A stretch of 48,022 bases of DNA from Nioella sediminis (GTDB lineage: Bacteria; Pseudomonadota; Alphaproteobacteria; Rhodobacterales; Rhodobacteraceae): contig NZ_MNBL01000027.1 of assembly GCF_001879695.1 (NCBI RefSeq), positions 1 through 48,022 on the forward strand, read 5' to 3'. Under the pieces are notes generated by a model. That model was not told the DNA's origin, made no database searches, and saw only the letters and a list, made by a program, of their open reading frames with translations. Below are positions 42,821-48,022 of the stretch, piece by piece (positions within the stretch are counted from its first letter, which is position 1; every line of letters begins with the position of its first letter). A program made the translations under genes and the position numbers.

Positions 42821-44025
42821 TGACCGGGCCCTCGCAGCCTGCACTTCATCTCACCGAAGGCCGCGCCGGCCTTCGGGCCGGGGTGCTGTTTGCGGGCTCG
42901 ACAGTCCTGCTGCTGGCGATCTGGCTGTTCTTCATCTGGCGCCTGGTGCTGCCCGGCGGGGCGGTCAGCTTCGACGTGGATTTCCGCGTGTTCTGGGCCG
43001 CCGCACAGCTGGCCGTGGCCGGAGACCCGCTGGCCGCGTTCGACCCGGCCCGGCTGATCGAGATCCACGGCATTGCCGGGGATGACTGGCTGCCTTGGGT
43101 CTATCCCCCGACCTTCCTGCTGATCCTGCTGCCGCTTGGGCATCTGTCCTTCTTTGCCGCGTGGCTTGTGTTCACAGGGCTGTCGATCCTCGCCATCCTT
43201 TTGGCGATCCGCCCGCTGGCGGCCGGAAATCGCGGCCTGTGGGCGGCCATTGCCCTTGCCCCGGCGATGCTGCCCGCGCTGCTTCTGGGGCAGGTGTCGG
43301 TGCTATGGGCCGCTGGTCTGGTGGCGGTGCTCGCAGCCTTGCAGGCGGGGTGGCCGGTTCTTGCCGGGGTTATCTGCGGGCTGCTGACGATCAAGCCGCA
43401 ACTGGGGCTGATGCTGGCCATCGCGCTGCTGGCCGGTCGCCAGTGGACGGCCATCGGCGTGGGCGCTGGCGTGGCCGTGGCCTTCGCCGCACTCGCCACC
43501 CTTGTCTTCGGCCCCGACTATTGGCCCGCCATGGCCGAGATGGGCCAATCCCATCTGGAGGTCGTGCGAAGCCGCATCGCCGAGGGCGGCTTCATGGTCA
43601 GCGCCTATTCCGCCCTTGTCGGACTGGGACTGCCGGAACCTCTGGCGCTTGGCCTGCAATGGGGGCTGGCCGGGGTTGCGGCCATCGCGGTCTGGCTTGC
43701 ATGGTCATCGGACCGGATCGGCCCCGATCTGCAAGGGGCCGTTCTGCTGACTGCCACGCTCCTCTCCGCGCCCTATCTCTGGTACGGTGAAACCGCGCTT
43801 CTGGCCCCTGCGCTGTTGCTGTTTCTTCGCGCCGATGCCCTGCCGCCGGGCTGGGTCGGCTATGCCTTCGGCCTGCTTCTGATGCTGGGGGCCGCGCCCT
43901 ATATCCTGTTTCAAATCCTGACGACCGGAGCGCAAGTTCCCGTTCGTCTCTTCGTCTCGCCTGTCATCCTGGCCGCGTTCGGCCTGGCGATGGCCACACT
44001 CCTCTCGCGCCGCCGGGCGCGCTAG
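42820..44025 (+). CDS. GT87-like (DUF2029) integral-membrane glycosyltransferase
   Basis: A 401-residue protein with about ten hydrophobic helices. Motifs of the GT-C / DUF2029 family (as in mycobacterial polyprenyl-phosphomannose enzymes) are seen: an acidic pair FDVDFRVFWAAAQLAVAGDPLAAFDP in the first periplasmic loop, WVYPPTFLLILLPLGHL, and GLLTIKPQLGLMLAIALLAG. The donor would be a polyprenyl-phosphate sugar; acceptor unknown. It starts on the last base of the ilvB coding sequence (TGATG) and ends 24 bp before ilvN, so it is part of the ilv operon. No obvious biosynthetic link to acetolactate. Confidence 0.72.
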   Translation: MTGPSQPALHLTEGRAGLRAGVLFAGSTVLLLAIWLFFIWRLVLPGGAVSFDVDFRVFWAAAQLAVAGDPLAAFDPARLIEIHGIAGDDWLPWVYPPTFLLILLPLGHLSFFAAWLVFTGLSILAILLAIRPLAAGNRGLWAAIALAPAMLPALLLGQVSVLWAAGLVAVLAALQAGWPVLAGVICGLLTIKPQLGLMLAIALLAGRQWTAIGVGAGVAVAFAALATLVFGPDYWPAMAEMGQSHLEVVRSRIAEGGFMVSAYSALVGLGLPEPLALGLQWGLAGVAAIAVWLAWSSDRIGPDLQGAVLLTATLLSAPYLWYGETALLAPALLLFLRADALPPGWVGYAFGLLLMLGAAPYILFQILTTGAQVPVRLFVSPVILAAFGLAMATLLSRRRAR

Positions 44026-44049
44026 CCGCTTTCGGGAAAGGAAGTTCAC

Positions 44050-44610
44050 ATGTCCCCGCTCAATATCGAACAAGGCTCGTCCAGCCACTCTGCCTACGAC
44101 CTTCGCAGCCACATGTCCGATGTGGTGGAGGTTCATACGCTGGCCATTCTGGTGGAAAACGAGCCGGGCGTTCTGGCACGCGTCATCGGGCTGTTTTCGG
44201 GCCGTGGCTACAATATCGAAAGCCTGACGGTCGCAGAGGTGGATCACACCGGGCGACGGTCGCGCATCACCATCGTGACCAGCGGCACCCCGCAGGTGAT
44301 CCACCAGATCAAGATGCAGCTCGAACGCATGGTGCCCGTGCATGAGGTGGCCGACCTGACCGTCGAAGGCCCCCATGTCAGCCGCGAACTGGCGCTGATC
44401 AAGGTCTTCGCCAAGGGGGAATCCCGCGTGGAAAGCCTGCGCATTGCCGAGATCTTCCGCGCCAATGTGGTCGACAGCACGCTGGAAAGCTTCATCTTCG
44501 AGATGACCGGCACGCCCGAAAAGATCGACGCCTTCGCCGACCTTATGCGCCCCCTGGGCGAGGTGCGCATGGCCCGCACCGGCGTCGCGGCCATGGCGCG
44601 CGGTCTGTAA
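44050..44610 (+). CDS. ilvN: Acetolactate synthase small (regulatory) subunit
   Basis: A 186-residue subunit that activates the large subunit and confers valine feedback inhibition. The N-terminal ACT domain is VHTLAILVENEPGVLARVIGLFSGRGYNIESLTVAE (about residues 33-68). The C-terminal half carries SRELALIKVFAKGESRVESLRIAEIFRANVVDSTLESFIFEMTG. About 30 extra residues precede the ACT domain. It is separated from ilvB by the GT87-like gene. Confidence 0.95.
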   Translation: MSPLNIEQGSSSHSAYDLRSHMSDVVEVHTLAILVENEPGVLARVIGLFSGRGYNIESLTVAEVDHTGRRSRITIVTSGTPQVIHQIKMQLERMVPVHEVADLTVEGPHVSRELALIKVFAKGESRVESLRIAEIFRANVVDSTLESFIFEMTGTPEKIDAFADLMRPLGEVRMARTGVAAMARGL

Positions 44611-44631
44611 GACCAAGGCAGGAAACACATC

Positions 44632-44662
44632 GGGGGCGCCGGATCATCTCCGGCGCCCCCTT
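44632..44662 (+). terminator. Rho-independent terminator after ilvN
   Basis: An 11-bp perfect stem, GGGGGCGCCGG (44632-44642) with CCGGCGCCCCC (44650-44660), then TTG; the short T-run weakens the call. Confidence 0.65.
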
Positions 44663-44736
44663 GTCGTGGCGGCTGTCCCGCAGTCCGGCCCTGCGCACCC
44701 CGCCTGCCGGATCGCTGCCGCCACGGGCTGCACCCC

Positions 44737-45009
44737 TCAGGCGTCTTCGGGCAGCAGACCCATGTCGATGGCACGGGACACCTCGGCCAGGTCGAGCGTG
44801 CCGCTGTCATCTGTGTCGATGGTGGTAAAAAGCTCCTCCGTGGCCTCGGGCACCACGGCCTGCAGCTCTTCGAGCGTTACCAGCCCGTCGCCATCCGCAT
44901 CCATCGGCGCCCCCTGCGCGGCCAGCGCCGCCACCAGAAGTGCGCCTCCGGCAAGGGCCGCGCCCAGGATGCCGGAGATGCCTCGTTGCAGGATATGGGT
45001 AAACGTCAT
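44737..45009 (-). CDS. Secreted or membrane-anchored EF-hand protein
   Basis: A 90-residue protein; AAGGAG precedes ATG 45009. The hydrophobic N-terminus GISGILGAALAGGALLVAALAAQGA acts as signal or anchor. Two EF-hand loops follow: DADGDGLVTLEE and DTDDSGTLDLAE, both with Asp at positions 1, 3 and 5 or equivalents and Glu at 12, so both should bind Ca2+. It faces an ECF sigma gene, and such pairs suggest a calcium-linked sensing role. No anti-sigma domain can be seen in it. Confidence 0.8.
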   Translation of the reverse strand: MTFTHILQRGISGILGAALAGGALLVAALAAQGAPMDADGDGLVTLEELQAVVPEATEELFTTIDTDDSGTLDLAEVSRAIDMGLLPEDA

Positions 45010-45279
45010 GTCTCTTGCTCCTTCGCAAGCTGTTCCGGGTTGCAAGGCCGGGCCTGTCCCCGTGCCTCATGAAACAGGACGGCCAGACCGGGAATTCCTT
45101 CCATCGCGGCCAGACCGTGCGCGGAGGAAGGCCCAAATCCCGGCCTGACATGCGCAACAAGCCGCCAAGGGCAAAAACCCGTGCGAAACCCCGCCGACCG
45201 GCGGCAAGGAGCGGCCCGCACAGAGACCGGCAGAACAATGAGATTGCCTTGACCGGTGCTCCGCCCCTTTCGTTGCGCC

Positions 45280-45801
45280 ATGACACGCCCCATCCCCACC
45301 AAAGCCGCCATCCAGCTGGAGGCCCTGTTGCCAGACCTGCTGAGACTGGCCCGCTACCTGCTGCGCGACCGGGCGGCGGCCGAGGACATGGTGCAGGACA
45401 TCGTTCTGCGGCTCTGGTCTCGCATGACCGACCCGTCCGAACCCGCCATCGACGACCTGCGCGCCTATGCGTTTTCCGCCCTGCGCAATCGGCTGCGCGA
45501 CCGTGGGGCGGCCCTGCCCGATCAAAGCTTGGACGAGCATCTGCCCGATCCGGTGGCCGGCAGCACCCTGCCCGCCCGATTGGCCTGCGCCGAAACGCTT
45601 GCCGCAGTGGACAGCCTGCCCGCAGATCAGGCCGATCTGATCCGCATGCGCGCCATCGAGGGGCTGTCCTACGCCCAGATCGCTGCCCGCACCGGCCTGT
45701 CCGAGGGCACGGTCACCTCTCGCCTGTCACGCGCCCGCGCGGCCCTGCGCGAACGGCTGAACCTGCCACCCGGCGCTCCGGTGACCTTCCTTCTGGATTG
45801 A
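45280..45801 (+). CDS. ECF-type RNA polymerase sigma factor
   Basis: A 173-residue sigma factor. Region 2 reads LARYLLRDRAAAEDMVQDIVLRLWSR (about residues 22-50); region 4 reads LPADQADLIRMRAIEGLSYAQIAARTGLSEGTVTSRLSRARAALRERL (about 114-160), a standard -35-binding helix-turn-helix. There is no region 3 or C-terminal extension. ATG 45280 was chosen; an upstream GTG (45256) lacks support. It is divergent from the EF-hand gene with a 270-bp spacer, and no classical anti-sigma gene lies next to it. Confidence 0.87.
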   Translation: MTRPIPTKAAIQLEALLPDLLRLARYLLRDRAAAEDMVQDIVLRLWSRMTDPSEPAIDDLRAYAFSALRNRLRDRGAALPDQSLDEHLPDPVAGSTLPARLACAETLAAVDSLPADQADLIRMRAIEGLSYAQIAARTGLSEGTVTSRLSRARAALRERLNLPPGAPVTFLLD

Positions 45802-45921
45802 CGGGCAAACCCGACACCTGTGTCAATTTCCGTCATCCCCCTGTCGCGCACAGGCAAGACGGGCTGACCATTGCGCCCTATCCCCGTTCCATTGTCTTAG
45901 GGACCGAGCGGGAGGGATGAC

Positions 45922-47082
45922 ATGCCTAAGGATCGTGAACTCAACGTGCTGGACGCCGTCCGCGCCCCCATCGAAGCCGCGCGGGGCCTGCCCAACAGCC
46001 ACTACACCGACCCCGCCACCATCGCCGAGGAGAACGAGGCCGTTCTGCGTCGCACATGGGCCGGTCTGGCCGTGGGCGCGGATGTGCCCGAACCCTCGGA
46101 CTGCAAACCGATCGAGTTTCTCGGCCAGCCCCTGCTGCTGGTGCGCGACAAGGACGGCACGCTGCGCGTCTTCGAAAACATCTGCCGCCATCGCGGCATG
46201 ATCCTTGTCGAGGAACCCCGCAAGATCGAGGGCGCGATCCGCTGCCCCTATCACAGCTGGTGCTATTCCAAGGATGGGCGTCTCGTATCCACCCCGCATG
46301 TGGGCGGGCCGGGGCAAAACAGCCACCCGCAGATGAACCGCTCCGATCTCGGCCTGATCGAGGTGCGCAGCCATGTCTGGCGCGACGTGGTGTTCATCAA
46401 CCTCTCGGGCGACGCCGCCCCCTTCGAAGAGGTCCACGCGGACCTGCTGACCCGCTGGAGCGACGTGGAAAAGCCGCTCTATCACGGCGGGTGGGACAGC
46501 CAGTTCACGCTGGACGTACAAACCAACTGGAAGCTTGCGGTCGAGAACTACTGCGAAAGCTACCACCTGCCCTGGGTCCATCCGGGCTTGAACAGCTATT
46601 CGCGGTTGGAAGACCACTACCACATTGAATCGCCCGGCAACTATTCGGGTCAGGGCACCTATGTCTATCGCCAGCTGGAAGGCCAGGATGGCGAGAAGTT
46701 CCCCGATTTCGACGGGCTGCCGGACTTCTGGGATGCGGGCGGTGAATACGTCGCGGTCTATCCCAACGTTCTTCTCGGCGTGCAGCGCGACCATGCCTTC
46801 GCCATCGTGCTGGAGCCGGTCAGCCACATGCAGACGCGCGAGCACGTGCATCTCTACTATGCCGAGCCGCAAACGGATGCCGCTCTGCGCCAGAAGAACG
46901 CGACGCAATGGAAGACGGTCTTCGTCGAAGACATTTTCGTTGTCGAGGGCATGCAGAAAGGCCGCAGCGCACCGGGCTTCGACGGTGGCCGCTTCTCGCC
47001 CGCGATGGATGGGCCGACACACCTGTTCCACGACTGGGTGGCCGGCAAGGTCGCGGCCCTGCGGGCCGAACGCGATGCTTGA
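45922..47082 (+). CDS. Rieske aromatic-ring-hydroxylating-type oxygenase, alpha subunit
   Basis: A 386-residue oxygenase. The Rieske 2Fe-2S site is C88-x-H90 (ENICRHRGM) and C108-x2-H111 (RCPYHSWCY). The mononuclear iron site has H215 and H220 in NWKLAVENYCESYHLPWVHPG. Relatives include glycine betaine, carnitine and stachydrine demethylating monooxygenases as well as aromatic dioxygenases; this layout (short Rieske domain, NYxESYH) is closer to the quaternary-amine group. A separate ferredoxin reductase would be needed and is not visible. GGGAGG precedes the ATG. Its end overlaps the next ORF by eight bases. Confidence 0.87.
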   Translation: MPKDRELNVLDAVRAPIEAARGLPNSHYTDPATIAEENEAVLRRTWAGLAVGADVPEPSDCKPIEFLGQPLLLVRDKDGTLRVFENICRHRGMILVEEPRKIEGAIRCPYHSWCYSKDGRLVSTPHVGGPGQNSHPQMNRSDLGLIEVRSHVWRDVVFINLSGDAAPFEEVHADLLTRWSDVEKPLYHGGWDSQFTLDVQTNWKLAVENYCESYHLPWVHPGLNSYSRLEDHYHIESPGNYSGQGTYVYRQLEGQDGEKFPDFDGLPDFWDAGGEYVAVYPNVLLGVQRDHAFAIVLEPVSHMQTREHVHLYYAEPQTDAALRQKNATQWKTVFVEDIFVVEGMQKGRSAPGFDGGRFSPAMDGPTHLFHDWVAGKVAALRAERDA

Positions 47083-47296
47083 GGATCTCGACCGGCGCCT
47101 TTTGGAGGCCCACGCGGTGGAGGACCGGGGGGCGCTGATCCAGCTCTATCAAGAGGCGTCGGGCGCGGCCCGTTCCGTTGTCGCGCGCAATTTCTACCTG
47201 ACGCATGCCTATGTCTATGCGCTGGAGGCCGGGGTTCCCGAGGCGGATTTCCTGCGCAAGCGACTGGTGGAATACGGGGCCGAAACACCGGACTGA
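47075..47296 (+). CDS. Small helical protein coupled to the Rieske oxygenase
   Basis: A 73-residue ORF, MLEDLDRRLLEAHAVEDRGA then LIQLYQEASGAARSVVARNF, starting eight bases before the oxygenase stop (ATGCTTGA overlap), a sign of coupled translation. It is mostly helical and acidic at the ends, with TPR-like spacing (ALIQLYQEA, FYLTHAYVYALEAG). There is no cysteine and no signal peptide. I do not recognise a named family. The tight coupling suggests a subunit or assembly partner of the oxygenase. Confidence 0.7.
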   Translation: MLEDLDRRLLEAHAVEDRGALIQLYQEASGAARSVVARNFYLTHAYVYALEAGVPEADFLRKRLVEYGAETPD

Positions 47297-47521
47297 GGCG
47301 TTTTGCAACCTGCTTGACCAAAAGGGCACCGGTCGCCTTTGCTGGCAGCGGGTTTGCAAATCCACCCGACGCCAGGCCCCCGCATCCCTTGCCGCGGCCT
47401 CGTGCATTTTTCGGAAACTTCACGGCAAGCGCCCTGCCCGCGCCATAAAGTCCTGACCGAGTGTTAACGCCGTTTCGGCATGATGCTCAGCTGTGGGGGC
47501 CCTGCTTGGCTGGGGCTGGAA

Positions 47522-48022
47522 ATGCCGGTACTGAGTTACGTTGCGCTGCTTGAACGCGACGTTGACGCATATCTGACGGGAATTTCGGATCTGGATGTCC
47601 GCACCTCGGAGTCCGGCGAACAGGTCCTCTATGCGACCAGCCGCTCCGGCGAGGCCATCTCTGCCTTCACCGTCACCGGCACTGGCGGCGCCACCCTGAC
47701 CGATCACCAGACTGTTTCCACCAACGCAGACCGGATAGATTTCCTGTCTCTGGGCGGCGAATCCTATGTCGTCACCCTCGCCCCGCAGGAGGATTCCACC
47801 CGGCTCTATACGCTCGACAGCGAGGGTCGGATGACCGGCACCGCCCTGACCCTGTCAGGTGAGACCGCCGCCATGCACAGCCTCGTTCAGATGCAGATCG
47901 GGCAGGAAAGCTACCTCTATTGCACCGATGCCGAAAGCGGAGCGCTCGATGCCTTCCGGGTAGGCCCCGATGGCAGTCTCGCGGTGGTAGAGACCACGGC
48001 CTCCCCCGCCAATGTGGCGGGG
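47522..48022 (+). CDS. N-terminal part of a repeat-rich (beta-propeller-like) protein
   Basis: Open from ATG 47522 to the right edge (167 codons, no stop). It starts MPVLSYVALLERDVDAYLTG and continues with repeated blades of about 45 residues, each with a Ser/Gly-rich turn: EQVLYATSRSGEAISAFTV, ESYVVTLAPQEDSTRLYTLD, QESYLYCTDAESGALDAFRV. The spacing is that of lactonase- or YVTN-type propellers, as found at the front of large RTX-like secreted proteins in this order. There is no typical signal peptide, which fits type I export. An in-frame ATG at 47480 is an alternative start. Confidence 0.6.
   Translation, partial: MPVLSYVALLERDVDAYLTGISDLDVRTSESGEQVLYATSRSGEAISAFTVTGTGGATLTDHQTVSTNADRIDFLSLGGESYVVTLAPQEDSTRLYTLDSEGRMTGTALTLSGETAAMHSLVQMQIGQESYLYCTDAESGALDAFRVGPDGSLAVVETTASPANVAG

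Noticed and set aside
41024-42844. 606-codon minus-strand frame opposite ilvB
   Set aside because: Shadow of ilvB; no domain and covers the ilvB start and attenuator side.
1-48022. CRISPR array, tRNA, rRNA, prophage or integrative element
   Set aside because: No regularly spaced repeats, cloverleaf arms, rRNA segments, integrase or attachment-site duplications were recognised by eye.

Overview
The window looks like a chromosomal segment of a Rhodobacterales alphaproteobacterium (Roseobacter/Paracoccaceae type). The evidence is uniformly high GC, a class I lysyl-tRNA synthetase, TakP-like TRAP transport genes, a Co-type nitrile hydratase, a leucyl/arginyl-protein transferase of the Bpt type, and intergenic repeats of a kind I associate with this order. 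I see no tRNA, rRNA, CRISPR array, prophage or plasmid gene. Apart from one small IS/toxin scar it reads as core chromosome with a metabolic accessory layer.

Layout. 1-1.4 kb: start of a sugar-type ABC ATPase gene (leftward) facing a SnoaL-like gene (rightward), with two mirror-image LacI-type operators between them. 1.7-9.7 kb: lysS (class I), a LysR regulator facing a cupin gene with a DMSP-lyase-like active-site pattern, a TerB-like gene, two DMT exporters, a D-Ala-D-Ala carboxypeptidase and nadD. 9.8-12.4 kb: nitrile hydratase alpha, beta and accessory genes, overlapping, then a MarR-GNAT fusion whose start codon touches a perfect 24-bp palindrome. 12.5-17.4 kb: ettA, a cold-shock gene behind a long leader, trxC, a 34-codon gene with its own terminator, a degenerate histidine-phosphatase lipoprotein, a YciA thioesterase and a secreted JAMM-like protein. 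17.4-22 kb: gcvTHP on the minus strand behind a tandem glycine riboswitch with a terminator.

23.3-32.3 kb: ribosomal protein genes on the minus strand, rplB-rpsS-rplV-rpsC-rplP and rpmC-rpsQ-rplN-rplX-rplE-rpsN-rpsH-rplF-rplR-rpsE-rpmD. The classical S10/spc order is broken between rplP and rpmC by two genes on the opposite strand, a TIGR02466-type 2-oxoglutarate/Fe(II) oxygenase and a TIGR00266/AIM24 protein. rplC/D/W are absent upstream, and rplO/secY are absent downstream. Each ribosomal block has its own sigma70-like promoter with a C-rich 17-nt spacer, followed within about 10 nt by a GC hairpin with a UUCG loop.

32.5-34 kb: a kinase-like P-loop gene, then a decayed patch. It holds a parE-like toxin with an internal stop, an internally deleted 334-bp IS3-type remnant with clear terminal inverted repeats whose left end supplies the toxin's final stop codon, and a minus-strand gene tail. 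34-40.4 kb: DUF2852, RDD and bpt genes, then a dctP-dctQ-dctM TRAP operon (minus strand) with enlarged membrane subunits and a strong intercistronic hairpin. 40.8-44.7 kb: ilvB and ilvN, preceded by a 15-residue leader peptide (Ile-Leu-Val-Leu-Val run) and an attenuator, with a GT87-like membrane glycosyltransferase gene coupled between them. 44.7-48 kb: an EF-hand protein divergent from an ECF sigma factor, a Rieske oxygenase coupled to a 73-residue protein, and the start of a repeat-rich protein running off the right edge.

Most functional names rest on motifs read by eye. Regulatory sites are pattern calls without alignment or folding software.
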